Source: Gammaproteobacteria bacterium
GTDB taxonomy: Bacteria > Pseudomonadota > Gammaproteobacteria > GCA-001735895
Direction: 5' to 3'
DNA: 35,020 bases
Assembly (NCBI GenBank): GCA_020354435.1
Contig: CP070646.1
Coordinates: 1,329,554-1,364,573 of the forward strand
Position numbers and translations under genes: made by a program. Below, piece after piece: positions 23,280 to 31,025 of the stretch. The notes beneath the pieces are model-generated. The model made no database searches. It was given only the letters and a program-made list of their open reading frames with translations, and was not told the DNA's origin. The stretch's first letter is position 1. Every line of letters starts with the position of its first letter.

Positions 23280-24022
23280 ATCAGCAGCAGAAAGACCGTT
23301 ATGCGCGGCATATGCGCCTGTCGCAGATTGGCGAGAAAGGCCAGCAGGCGATTCTCGATGCCAGCGCGCTAATCGTCGGCGTTGGCGGGTTGGGTTCACC
23401 GGCTGCGATGTACCTCGCCGCGGCCGGCATCGGCAAACTGATTCTCAACGACTACGATATCGTCGAAACCTCGAATCTTCAGCGCCAGATCATTCATCGC
23501 AACGCCGCGGTCGGTGAAGACAAGGTCGAATCGGGGCGGCGAACCGTCGAGGCGCTGAACCCGGAATGCCAGGTCGAAGTCATTTCCTACCAGATGGAAT
23601 TCGACGAGCTGCGCGAGGCGGTCGATTCGGTCGATATCGTGCTCGACTGCACCGATAACTACCCGACCCGCTTCGACATTAATCGCGCCTGCGTCGAAAC
23701 CGCAACGCCGCTGGTGATCGGCGCCGCGATCCGGCTCGAGGGGCAGATCATGAATTACCAGCCTGCCGCCAACAGCGCCTGTTACCAGTGCCTGTACACG
23801 CATGCCTACGGTGCCGAGGAATCCTGCGAACTCGAAGGCGTTCTCGGACCGGTAGTCGGCGTCGTCGGCACGATGCAGGCAGTACAAACCCTGTTGATCC
23901 TGGCCGGGCAGGGCGAGGCGCTGGAGAATCGTCTGCTGTTGTTCGACGCCTACGCCATGGAGTGGCAATCGGTCACGCTGCCGAAAAATCCCGATTGCCC
24001 GGCCTGCGGCAAATCAAAGTAA
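23276..24022 (+). CDS. MoeB/ThiF-family adenylyltransferase
   Basis: A 248-residue E1-like enzyme that adenylates the C-terminal glycine of a MoaD/ThiS-type carrier. ATP-binding GVGGLGSP is at 35-42, and NLQRQIIHR (67-75) holds the arginines that contact ATP. The catalytic aspartate is in LDCTDN (123-128). Zinc-binding CYQC (169-172) pairs with CPAC near the C-terminus. SCELEGVLGP has C184, at the position of a conserved cysteine in this family. There is no rhodanese domain. It starts with GTG overlapping the previous stop, using AAGGGTGGCGG as its ribosome-binding site. Its natural partner is the MoaD-like protein two genes upstream, though it might also serve the moaD product at 17276-17530. 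It is the last gene of the operon and convergent with the thioredoxin fusion gene. Confidence 0.92.
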   Translation: MNQQQKDRYARHMRLSQIGEKGQQAILDASALIVGVGGLGSPAAMYLAAAGIGKLILNDYDIVETSNLQRQIIHRNAAVGEDKVESGRRTVEALNPECQVEVISYQMEFDELREAVDSVDIVLDCTDNYPTRFDINRACVETATPLVIGAAIRLEGQIMNYQPAANSACYQCLYTHAYGAEESCELEGVLGPVVGVVGTMQAVQTLLILAGQGEALENRLLLFDAYAMEWQSVTLPKNPDCPACGKSK

Positions 24023-24049
24023 CTATCGCTAGCGGAATCTTCACCAGGT

Positions 24050-25297
24050 TCAATTCAGTAACGATTCGATTTTATCGATCAACTCGGGCGCATCCCACTC
24101 GATCGCGGCATTGACGCCATAGCGGATATTGCCACGGGTGTCGATGACGAAGGTCGACGGGTAGCTGATCACGTTCCACTGTTTCGCGTAAGCGCCGTCG
24201 CGGTCGAGCAGCACCGGGAAGTCGACCTTGACCCGTTCGAGAAACTCGACCACCGTATCCCGGTCCTGCGCATAGTTGATCGAGATCAGTTCGAACGGCT
24301 GCCCCGCCATCTTTTGCTGCAGCCGATTCAGCGACGGTATTTCCTCGATGCAGGGCGGACACCAGGTCGCCCAGAAGTTGATCAGCGTGACCTTGCCGCT
24401 GAAATCCTTTTTTACGACGGACTGGCCGTCGATGTCGGTCAGGGCCAGCGCTGTCGGTTTTATGCGTCCCTCGAAATCCTGCAGGTAGATGTCGATGCCG
24501 CTGCGTTCCGCGGTGACTTCTGTGAGCGTTACCGCTAGCCTCGGCATTTCGTGCCGCGCCAGCAGCACCAGCATTTGTCTCAGGCTCGAAGGAATCTGCT
24601 TTGCGTTTTCGATCATGGCAGCGGTTGGCTCTTCCTCGTAAAACAGGCTCATGACATCGGCCAGGAGACTGGTGTAGACCGGGCTTTCGTTTTTACGAAG
24701 TTTTTCCAGCAGCGCGTCGAACTGGATGAAGGTGGCGCTGTTCTTCGCCTGGTAGATCATCAGCGGGATATTGGTCGCTTCGACGATGGGCAGGTACTCG
24801 GGCGCGAGACCGAGTGGTGGCAGGTAGGCATAACTGTAAGGCGTGAACAGTACCGCACCCACCAGGTAGGGATCGGCATGTTTTTTTTGCTGCCAGCGCC
24901 GCGCGCCGCGCAGTGCGTTAATCGCGGCGTAGGAATCACCCGCGAGCGCGATCTTTTTGCCGCTATCCGCATGGGCCCGTTCGATCAGTTCGGCCACATG
25001 CTGGCCATCGAGTTGTTTCAGCGTGCTGGCGCCGTGCGGCAGAAACAGGGATTCGGCAATATCGGTTTGCCAGACCTCGATACCCTGTTGCGGCAGCGCC
25101 TGCGCCAGTTTCCTATGGGCATCGCGAAAGCCGTACTCGGGCGCGAGCCAAAGCAGCAGGTAATCGCCGTCTGCAGGGTATCGATCGACCATCATTTCCG
25201 TGTCGTCGGCCAGATTGACGGTAATCTCTTCCGCCGGCGGCTGCGAGACGGCCATCGCCAGCGACAGCGCAAATATGATTCGGAAAACCTTTTGCAT
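24050..25297 (-). CDS. Exported alpha/beta-hydrolase-like (DUF3530-type) and TlpA-thioredoxin fusion
   Basis: A 415-residue secreted protein. The ATG at 25297 has AGGA upstream and gives a signal peptide (MQKVFRIIFALSLAMAVS). Residues about 30-270 resemble an alpha/beta-hydrolase of DUF3530 type, with GDSYA at 120-124 as a nucleophile-elbow-like motif. Residues about 280-415 are a TlpA/ResA-type thioredoxin: WATWCPPC gives C313 and C316, with cis-proline P380 in YPSTF. Thioredoxins of this kind reduce periplasmic disulfides in cytochrome or oxidase assembly. I infer that both halves act in the periplasm. It is convergent with the MoeB-like gene (27-base gap) and alone in its unit. The fusion is unusual; each half is normally separate. 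Confidence 0.85.
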   Translation of the reverse strand: MQKVFRIIFALSLAMAVSQPPAEEITVNLADDTEMMVDRYPADGDYLLLWLAPEYGFRDAHRKLAQALPQQGIEVWQTDIAESLFLPHGASTLKQLDGQHVAELIERAHADSGKKIALAGDSYAAINALRGARRWQQKKHADPYLVGAVLFTPYSYAYLPPLGLAPEYLPIVEATNIPLMIYQAKNSATFIQFDALLEKLRKNESPVYTSLLADVMSLFYEEEPTAAMIENAKQIPSSLRQMLVLLARHEMPRLAVTLTEVTAERSGIDIYLQDFEGRIKPTALALTDIDGQSVVKKDFSGKVTLINFWATWCPPCIEEIPSLNRLQQKMAGQPFELISINYAQDRDTVVEFLERVKVDFPVLLDRDGAYAKQWNVISYPSTFVIDTRGNIRYGVNAAIEWDAPELIDKIESLLN

Positions 25298-25419
25298 TTT
25301 TATCCTGGACAGGCACAACCGGCTACCTGAAAGCTGCATGCCTGCCGATATTACAGGTCTTTGGCAAGTGTTACCAAGCTGCGAGTGGTACCACCGCGCC
25401 AGCCGTTGTGACGCTCGGG

Positions 25420-25926
25420 CTAATGCACGTATTTGAAGGAACCGAGGCTGGCTCTGGTGTTACGCATACGGCTGTGGCGAGGCTTGTGCCTCGCGTAGTG
25501 ACGGTGCCGGCCACGCTTGTAATGCGACCGGTAATGCCCGCGCTTCAGGTGTCGCGGCACGTGGTAAACGCCTATGTAACGTGTATCTTCAGGCGGCTGT
25601 TCGACATAGACAACTTCGGTTCTTGCAGGTTGTTGAGCGGCTTTTAGCCTGGCCTGCTCCAGCTTTATTTTTTCTCGCTCGATTCGCTCGCGATTCATGC
25701 GTGCCCATTGATTGGTGATGGAGTAGTAATCGCCCTTGTTGTCGACGGGACTGCGAGCCTCGACTTCGATCTGTGTAACCGCCGTTTCGGCTTTCGGCGG
25801 CGGCGCATCGGAGTAATGCGTGACCCCGTTGGCGTCGACCCACTTGTGCACCACGCCGGCCACTGCCGGCAGTGACAGGCAGGTAATGCAAATAATCGTA
25901 ATGAATCCGGTTTTTACTCCGATCAT
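25420..25926 (-). CDS. DUF4124 domain protein, exported
   Basis: A 168-residue protein with a signal peptide (MIGVKTGFITIICITCLSLP, cleavage after AVA) followed at once by VVHKWVDANGVTHYSDAPPP, the diagnostic DUF4124 core. A coiled, charged region (NRERIEREKIKLEQARLKAA) follows, and a strongly basic, His/Arg/Tyr-rich tail (RHLKRGHYRSHYKRGRHRHY) ends the protein. DUF4124 proteins are envelope proteins of unknown biochemical role. The basic tail might bind nucleic acid, cell wall or metal; nothing decides. The chosen start (25926) excludes nineteen upstream residues that lack leader character. It is monocistronic by spacing, about 120 bases from each neighbour. Confidence 0.8.
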   Translation of the reverse strand: MIGVKTGFITIICITCLSLPAVAGVVHKWVDANGVTHYSDAPPPKAETAVTQIEVEARSPVDNKGDYYSITNQWARMNRERIEREKIKLEQARLKAAQQPARTEVVYVEQPPEDTRYIGVYHVPRHLKRGHYRSHYKRGRHRHYARHKPRHSRMRNTRASLGSFKYVH

Positions 25927-26043
25927 AAAAATTCGACCAGCTTGATTAATCGGAGTTCTACTCGCTTGTCGCCGGAAAATCAATCACCCGATTTTTCTGT
26001 TATCGCTGGGAATCCCGTTTTTTGTTTCGGCAGGCGGGCGCAG

Positions 26044-26571
26044 TCATGAATTGTTACCTAAAAACTCCTCGAAGATAAAAGCTGCAATCGCACCGATGTC
26101 GTTCAGATCGAGCACGGGTATCTGGATGTCGGCGGGCGGATTACCGCTGCAGGCCAGCGCAATGATCGAATCGTCATTGGTGTACAGCAAGGGTTTGCCG
26201 AGCTCGGCGCGATGGAGTTCGATCTTGGGAAAGCAGATATCCTTGTAGCCTTCGACCAGGATCATGTCGACGCGCTCGCTATCGAGCGTCGCGATGATCT
26301 GCTGCAGATCGGGTTCGTCCTCGGGCTGGTCGAACTCCGTGATCATGGCCATGCGCGTTGTCGTGCAGATCACGGTTTGCGCGGCACCGGCCTTGCGTAA
26401 TTCGTAAGAGTCCTTGCCCGGGAAATCGAGATCGAAGTGGTGATGCGCATGCTTGATCACCGAAATCTGCAGCCCGCGGGCCTTCAGTGCCGGGATCAAT
26501 TGCCGCAGCAGGGTGGTCTTGCCGGTGCCGCTCCAGGCGCTGAAACCGAGTATGGGGATTGTGCTGGTCAC
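26044..26571 (-). CDS. mobB: Molybdopterin-guanine dinucleotide biosynthesis adaptor MobB
   Basis: A 175-residue P-loop GTPase-like protein: GFSAWSGTGKTTLLRQLIP near the N-terminus is the Walker A, followed by IKHAHHHFDLDFPGKDSYEL, a conserved MobB stretch, and ILVEGYKD as Walker B region. MobB assists MobA in making the bis-MGD cofactor and is not strictly essential in known bacteria. The start is a GTG at 26571 overlapping the mobA stop as GTGA, with GAGG upstream; a longer frame to 26634 runs antiparallel to mobA coding sense and is unlikely. mobA and mobB are clearly translationally coupled. Bis-MGD serves enzymes such as formate dehydrogenase, consistent with fdhD in this window; AOR enzymes use a non-nucleotide cofactor. 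Confidence 0.92.
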   Translation of the reverse strand: MTSTIPILGFSAWSGTGKTTLLRQLIPALKARGLQISVIKHAHHHFDLDFPGKDSYELRKAGAAQTVICTTTRMAMITEFDQPEDEPDLQQIIATLDSERVDMILVEGYKDICFPKIELHRAELGKPLLYTNDDSIIALACSGNPPADIQIPVLDLNDIGAIAAFIFEEFLGNNS

Positions 26572-27161
26572 TCGCTGGCCTCGAGAATCTGCTGGTCTGA
26601 GGGTGTGTTGATATTGCGGAACATCTGCGGGCAATCGGAAAAATCGGTATGAACATAATCGTGCATCGCGTACCAGCGGTCGATCTTGCGCTCGCCGCTT
26701 TTGAGAAACCGGTTCAGGCTTGCCTGCAGGTCGCAGCGAATCAACGCGTGCACCGGCTGCAGGCGCTCGCCGTCGAAGGCGACGCAGATCGGCGCGCCGC
26801 TGGCATTGTGACGCTCGACAAAGCGCGCGACGTAATCATCGGTCAACAGCGGTCCATCGCAGGGCAGGCTCAGGATGAAGTCGGTGCCGACCACATCCAT
26901 CACGCTGGCGAAACCGGCCAATGGTCCCTGGTAATCTTCGAGCCGGTCGCTGATCACCGGCAGGCCGTAAACCCGGTAGCGCTCCAGGTTGCGGTTGGCG
27001 TTGATCACGATTGTAACCGACTGTGCCTCGAGGGCGCGGATCAGGGATTCTACCAGAGGACGGCCGTTGAACTCGAGCAAACCCTTGTCCTGGCCACCCA
27101 TGCGTCGGCCCTGACCGCCGGCGAGGATGACCGCGGTTATGTCGTCGACCGAGATTTTCAT
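26568..27161 (-). CDS. mobA: Molybdenum cofactor guanylyltransferase MobA
   Basis: A 197-residue nucleotidyltransferase that joins GMP to molybdopterin. The GTP-binding loop LAGGQGRRMGGQDKGLL lies near residues 13-29, ISDRLEDYQGPLAG near 70-83, and SLPCDGPLL near 98-106 contains the metal-binding aspartate. The C-terminus includes INTPSD, the usual final motif. Length is typical (about 190-200). It is first of the mobA-mobB pair and divergent from the DUF6494-moaB unit, with about 190 bases between starts that hold a promoter for the rightward genes. It works in the cytoplasm, upstream of bis-MGD enzymes. Confidence 0.94.
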   Translation of the reverse strand: MKISVDDITAVILAGGQGRRMGGQDKGLLEFNGRPLVESLIRALEAQSVTIVINANRNLERYRVYGLPVISDRLEDYQGPLAGFASVMDVVGTDFILSLPCDGPLLTDDYVARFVERHNASGAPICVAFDGERLQPVHALIRCDLQASLNRFLKSGERKIDRWYAMHDYVHTDFSDCPQMFRNINTPSDQQILEASE

Positions 27162-27290
27162 TGTTTATGCGACCGCCGCTCCAGATCCGTTACGACCGCG
27201 GCGTAAAAGGGACTACCTGACATCAATTTGTGAAATAGAAAGTAAGAATGCGAAGTTTATCAATCCGTCGAGGCCCGCGTCGAATATTCA

Positions 27291-27319
27291 TTGGGGCAAA
27301 CCGGCAAAACGGTTAAAAT
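27291..27319 (+). promoter_or_regulatory. Likely sigma-70 promoter for the DUF6494-moaB unit
   Basis: TTGGGG (27291-27296) and TAAAAT (27314-27319) are separated by 17 bases, and the start codon follows 33 bases later with an AGAGGA ribosome-binding site. The -10 overlaps a small palindrome, GGTTAA-AA-TTAACC (27311-27324), which could bind a regulator. Confidence 0.4.
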
Positions 27320-27352
27320 TAACCCTTTCAGATCACGACCCAAGAGGAAAAA

Positions 27353-27553
27353 ATGGACGAAGAAACACTGAACATGTCGATCCGCAAGTTTTTGAAAAAA
27401 GTCGGCATCACGTCGCAACGCGAAATTGAACGCGCGCTGGACCTGGCCAACAACGAGGGCCGGCTGGATGGCAACCCGGTGCGCGTAAAGATGACGCTCG
27501 AATGCGACCTCATCGACGATGCCCTGTCGATCGAAGACGAAATCAGGTATTGA
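27353..27553 (+). CDS. DUF6494 family small protein
   Basis: A 66-residue acidic protein, MDEETLNMSIRKFLKKVG then ITSQREIERAL, which I recognise as the DUF6494 pattern of short conserved proteobacterial proteins without known function. It is entirely helical-looking in its first half and lacks cysteines other than one near residue 52, a signal peptide or membrane segment. AGAGGA lies six bases before the ATG. Its stop overlaps the moaB start in TGATG, so the two are translationally coupled. This suggests a role beside molybdenum cofactor synthesis, or regulation of moaB translation, but this is position-based inference. Confidence 0.85.
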   Translation: MDEETLNMSIRKFLKKVGITSQREIERALDLANNEGRLDGNPVRVKMTLECDLIDDALSIEDEIRY

Positions 27554-28080
27554 TGTCTATGGGCCAGGATCGCGAATTCATCCCGCTCAATATCGCCGTG
27601 CTGACGGTGTCGGACAGCCGTGACGAGGCCAGCGACAAGTCGGGGCCGTTGCTGGTCAGGTATCTGACCGATGGCGGCCACCGCTGTGCCGAAAAAACCA
27701 TCGTGCCGGACGACAAGTACCGCATCCGCGAGGTCGTCTCGCGCTGGATCGTCGACGAGGATATCCAGGTGGTACTGACCACCGGCGGCACGGGCGTCAC
27801 CGGCCGCGATGGCACGCCGGAGGCGGTAGAGCCGCTGCTCGACAAGGTGATCGATGGTTTCGGCGAGACTTTTCGCAACCTGTCCTACCAGACCATTGGT
27901 ACGTCAACGCTGCAGTCGCGCGCAATTGCCGGTGTCGCTAACGGTACTTATATCTTCTGCCTGCCCGGCTCCTCCGGTGCCTGCAAGGATGCCTGGACGC
28001 AATTGATCAGTACCCAGCTCGACTACCGCACGCGCCCGTGCAACCTGGTCGAATTGATGCCGCGCCTGCGCGAAAAATGA
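27553..28080 (+). CDS. moaB: Molybdopterin adenylyltransferase-like protein MoaB
   Basis: A 175-residue protein of the MoaB/MogA family, which adenylates molybdopterin before metal insertion by MoeA. NIAVLTVSDSRDEASDKSG (about 13-31) and LTTGGTGVTGRDGTPEAV (about 76-93) are the family signatures, with GSTL-like TSTLQSRAIAGVANGTYIFCLPGSSGAC (key text PGSSGAC) further on. Similar proteins act as the adenylyltransferase where MogA is absent. The start ATG at 27553 overlaps the DUF6494 stop; a second ATG six bases later is also possible. The gene is followed by a double hairpin and faces the DUF2238 gene. Confidence 0.93.
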   Translation: MSMGQDREFIPLNIAVLTVSDSRDEASDKSGPLLVRYLTDGGHRCAEKTIVPDDKYRIREVVSRWIVDEDIQVVLTTGGTGVTGRDGTPEAVEPLLDKVIDGFGETFRNLSYQTIGTSTLQSRAIAGVANGTYIFCLPGSSGACKDAWTQLISTQLDYRTRPCNLVELMPRLREK

Positions 28081-28123
28081 CGCCAGAGGCGTCATCCCGG
28101 AATGCGCCAGGCGCATATCCGGG
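28078..28123. terminator. Two consecutive hairpins between convergent genes
   Basis: TGACGCC-AGA-GGCGTCA (28078-28094), including the moaB stop, is followed directly by CCCGGAATGCGC / GCGCATATCCGGG (28096-28123), an almost perfect palindrome. No strong T-run follows on the plus strand. It probably stabilises 3' ends or ends transcription from both sides. The second hairpin resembles a common dispersed intergenic palindrome. Confidence 0.5.
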
Positions 28124-28140
28124 AGCTCCGGATGGCGGAA

Positions 28141-28782
28141 CTAATCCGCCGCCTGTGCGCCGCGCCGCAACCGCACCTGGCCCCAGGTGATCGACATCGC
28201 GATGACCGAGCCGAGAAAGGCCAGACCGGCGTCCTTTTGCGCGTCCCATTCGTCGCCCTGGGCGCCGAGGTATGCGGAGCCGAGTTCGGGACTGACGATA
28301 ACGGCGGTAACTGCTTCGATGACTTCGTAAACCGCGCTGAAGGCGAGAATACAGTTCAGCGTAATGAAGTAGGACCAGCCGACGCTCAATCCTGACCGTC
28401 GCAGCAGGATTTCACGCATCGGGTAGGCCAGCAGCAGGCCGAAACAAAAATGCACGATACGATCATAATGATTGCGCTCGAAGCCGAACCAGTCCTGCAG
28501 CCAGAATCCGAACGGCGTTTCGGAATAGGTATAGTGGGCGCCGACAAGGTGCATGCTAAGAAAGAGAATAAGCAATCCGTAGGAAAGATTGGAGAACTGG
28601 AAACGGCGATAGGTAAACGCCAGCAGCCCGCCCCAGATAAAAACCAGCAGATTTTCCAGAAACCAGTCCTGTGGGTAGAGCGGGTTGATCGCGGTAATGA
28701 TCCAGATCGCAAGTAACCAGGCCACCAGCGCCTGTAGCACAGGGTTGGACTTGAAGGGTTTTATCTCCAAGACGATATCCAT
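28141..28782 (-). CDS. DUF2238 (YjdF-like) integral membrane protein
   Basis: A 213-residue protein with about six membrane helices (about 15-33, 42-56, 66-82, 105-120, 135-155, 185-200). Family landmarks include YTYSETPFG near residue 84, NHYDRIVHFCFGLLLAYP (about 104-121) and GAQGDEWDAQKD (about 173-184), which together identify DUF2238, the family of E. coli YjdF. The conserved Asp and His residues in and near the helices suggest metal or ion handling, but the biochemical function is unknown. The start ATG at 28782 has a weak ribosome-binding site. It is divergent from the lipoprotein hydrolase gene across an AT-rich region holding a possible FNR-type site. Confidence 0.88.
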   Translation of the reverse strand: MDIVLEIKPFKSNPVLQALVAWLLAIWIITAINPLYPQDWFLENLLVFIWGGLLAFTYRRFQFSNLSYGLLILFLSMHLVGAHYTYSETPFGFWLQDWFGFERNHYDRIVHFCFGLLLAYPMREILLRRSGLSVGWSYFITLNCILAFSAVYEVIEAVTAVIVSPELGSAYLGAQGDEWDAQKDAGLAFLGSVIAMSITWGQVRLRRGAQAAD

Positions 28783-28876
28783 CTGGCTGACGACAGGGAA
28801 AAATTCATGAAAAAATAATCTTTTTCGAAAATCTTTTTCAATTTAAATAGCTTAGATGGTCCCATTTTATAAACGC

Positions 28877-28890
28877 ATGACGCAGATCAA
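28877..28890. promoter_or_regulatory. Possible FNR/Anr-type box
   Basis: ATGAC-GCAG-ATCAA has a perfect right half of the TTGAT-N4-ATCAA consensus and three of five matches on the left. It sits in the divergent region between the DUF2238 and hydrolase genes, just after an AT-rich TTTATAAA stretch. A 13-base tandem near-repeat (ATCTTTTTCGAAA / ATCTTTTTCAATT, 28818-28843) lies upstream. Oxygen-responsive control is plausible, not shown. Confidence 0.3.
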
Positions 28891-28949
28891 GCTCGACCGG
28901 GTCGGTTAGTGTGAGATTATCGGGTTTATCAGGTTTTCGAGGTTGCGAA

Positions 28950-30407
28950 ATGTTTGCAGTTTTTGTCGCCGCATTAGCGGGCATATGGTGGTCGGGAATC
29001 GATATTGCCACCGCCTGGCGACTGCCCTGCGGATGGTGGCAACGGCTGCGGTTGCCAATAAATACGCAGATGAATATCTGCCTGATCCTGCTTCTCGGGA
29101 TTGGTGGCTGCAGTAATAACAGTTATTACGCCGATGCGGAAAATGCGATGAATACGTCAGGCTACTACCACGTTCTGGATCATATAGCGGCCTATTATCC
29201 AAGCGGAATTTCGTTGAACTTCCCGGGTTATGTCGTCGGTTTCGAAGAAAGCCCGATACACATGGTAACCAACGGCCGCGAGGATCTGGTGCTGGACGAA
29301 TCGGCACGGTCCGCGGGTTACTCGGTAGATCGATTGTTGAACGCGCTCAAGTTCGATGTGCAGTTCATTTCACAGATCATGCGTTACGAAGGCAAGCCAT
29401 ACGGTGAGGGCAATTGTGCACTCTACAGCCTTTATTTCAATCACGGCGTCGCGGCGGTCGCTCCCTGCAGCGATGATCAGCGTAATGGCGCGTCTATGAC
29501 CGATGAATTTGGCGATGCCTTCGTCGGCAGCTGGGACGCGCTGGATATACTCAGGCAGCGGATCGACGAAGATATTGCGACCAATCGGTATACGCACCTG
29601 GTGGTCGCGGCCATGGGCCTCGATACCGCGCAGGAAGAAGCAATCCGTAATTACAAATCGATTGTCTCGTCGATAAGAAAAAGCGGCGGCGAGGAATTCA
29701 ATCCGCTCTTTATCGGGGTGACCTGGCCGAGTTTCTATGCCAACCGCTGGTTTGATCCCTTATGGGAAGCGCTGGCCTACCCGCCGATCGCCGATCGTGC
29801 CGATACGCTGGGTCTGACCTGGCTCGGCATACTGTTGAACGACGTGATCATGCCGTTTGGCGATCGCATCGAGGTAAACCTGATTGCGCACAGTTTTGGC
29901 GCCCGTGCCGCCACCGTGGCGCTTTGCGTTGGTTCCGTGATCAAGCGCGACCGCGAACAAGCATCGAGGCAACCGGCTGCTGACGAAATCGAAAATTTCA
30001 TCGGCCTGGCGGCGGCTTTTTCGATGGAGAGATTCCTGCAGAAAAATAATCCTTTCTATGAAGATATTTACTACCGGGACTATTGTCCGAAGATAAAGCG
30101 GTTCGTTTTCACCGCTTCAGATCGCGACAGGGCTTTTTTTCCAGTGTTCTGGAGCGAATCGGTTGGCGACCATGACATCATGCTCAAGTATTGTCGGCAA
30201 AAGCAGCCGGTTTCGGTCAGTTGCTCGGTGGCCACGGCTGACGGTGCAGTTAACGGTTTCGATGCAAAGGCAAAGGTCAATTACATCGATACGTCGCAGT
30301 TGATGAAATACACGATGCCGGGGACCGAGGGCGGATCGCACTCGGATATTTACCGGCCCGAGGTTGGCAGTATGCTGTGGCGAATTATCGACGGATCTGC
30401 GCCATGA
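28950..30407 (+). CDS. Alpha/beta-hydrolase-like envelope protein, possible lipoprotein
   Basis: A 485-residue protein. LIAHSFGARAATVAL has the A-H-S-F-G nucleophile elbow of a serine hydrolase, and the text around GVTWPSFYANRWFDPLWEAL resembles large esterase-like proteins; I do not recognise a named family. The ATG at 28950 has GAGG seven bases upstream. A later ATG at 29070 would give MNICLILLLGIGGC, a short leader with the lipobox I-G-G-C, implying a lipoprotein. The longer start would add a tryptophan-rich, partly hydrophobic segment before it. The stop overlaps the next start as ATGA, so it is coupled to a beta-barrel protein gene. Probably an exported or surface hydrolase; substrate unknown. 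Confidence 0.7.
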   Translation: MFAVFVAALAGIWWSGIDIATAWRLPCGWWQRLRLPINTQMNICLILLLGIGGCSNNSYYADAENAMNTSGYYHVLDHIAAYYPSGISLNFPGYVVGFEESPIHMVTNGREDLVLDESARSAGYSVDRLLNALKFDVQFISQIMRYEGKPYGEGNCALYSLYFNHGVAAVAPCSDDQRNGASMTDEFGDAFVGSWDALDILRQRIDEDIATNRYTHLVVAAMGLDTAQEEAIRNYKSIVSSIRKSGGEEFNPLFIGVTWPSFYANRWFDPLWEALAYPPIADRADTLGLTWLGILLNDVIMPFGDRIEVNLIAHSFGARAATVALCVGSVIKRDREQASRQPAADEIENFIGLAAAFSMERFLQKNNPFYEDIYYRDYCPKIKRFVFTASDRDRAFFPVFWSESVGDHDIMLKYCRQKQPVSVSCSVATADGAVNGFDAKAKVNYIDTSQLMKYTMPGTEGGSHSDIYRPEVGSMLWRIIDGSAP

Positions 30408-30967
30408 TGCGCGGGCAAAATGAGATATTAATTCGAACGGTCAGTCGTTACTTTTCCCGTGGGCGAGAAATTGAATCGGGTCGATCTCGTCGAGGCCTGT
30501 TATATGCCGTTGTTCTGCTGGCAATACTCTCGCTGGCGAATCCAGCCGGTGCTGACCTGTTGCTCGGGATCAAGGCGGGCTCGATGGATGTCGATATGTC
30601 GACGACAAGTAATCCGAAGAATCTGGCTGTTTATGCCGGCTTTCAGCTGGATAACCGGCGCGCCGATACTAGCCTGATGGCTGAGGTTAATCGTACCTTC
30701 AGCAAAGGCGAAGCCCGTGGCGGTGGCGATCTCGAATTCGAATCCGAGGCAATTTTCCTGCGCGTGAGAACAACCAGTTCGCTGTTTGTGTCGCTGCGCG
30801 GTGGAATCGTTCAGGACAAGATTATTGTCGACAGCGATTCGCGCAGAGACGACGGGTTTTTGCTGGGTGGGGGCGTCGGCGTGGTTTCCGGCAGAACCCG
30901 AATCGAGCTCGAATATACCTCGATTGCCGGCGATGCGAATTTCCTCAGCCTCAATATCGAATTCTGA
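30404..30967 (+). CDS. Outer-membrane beta-barrel-like protein
   Basis: A 187-residue protein whose start overlaps the hydrolase stop (ATGA). A basic stretch (SGRSRRG) leads into a hydrophobic segment LLYAVVLLAILSLANPAGA with an AGA cleavage site, so the signal peptide has an unusually long N-region and the true start may be later, although no better start was found. The mature part is alternating beta-strand text (LLLGIKAGSMDV, NLAVYAGFQLD, LFVSLRGGIVQDK, GFLLGGGVGV) and ends NFLSLNIEF with a C-terminal phenylalanine, the classical barrel-assembly signal. Eight strands fit an OmpA/OmpW-like small barrel. It may anchor or export with the hydrolase, by analogy to coupled pairs. Confidence 0.7.
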   Translation: MMRGQNEILIRTVSRYFSRGREIESGRSRRGLLYAVVLLAILSLANPAGADLLLGIKAGSMDVDMSTTSNPKNLAVYAGFQLDNRRADTSLMAEVNRTFSKGEARGGGDLEFESEAIFLRVRTTSSLFVSLRGGIVQDKIIVDSDSRRDDGFLLGGGVGVVSGRTRIELEYTSIAGDANFLSLNIEF

Positions 30968-31025
30968 CGACCCGCACGAAACTTGCCGTTTCTGCTGGCA
31001 AAACCCCTGGTTGATATGTTCAGAA

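Noticed and set aside
30978..31001. TTGCC...GGCAA hairpin between the barrel gene and fdhD as a terminator
   Set aside because: The stem is only five bases with a nine-base loop and no T-run.
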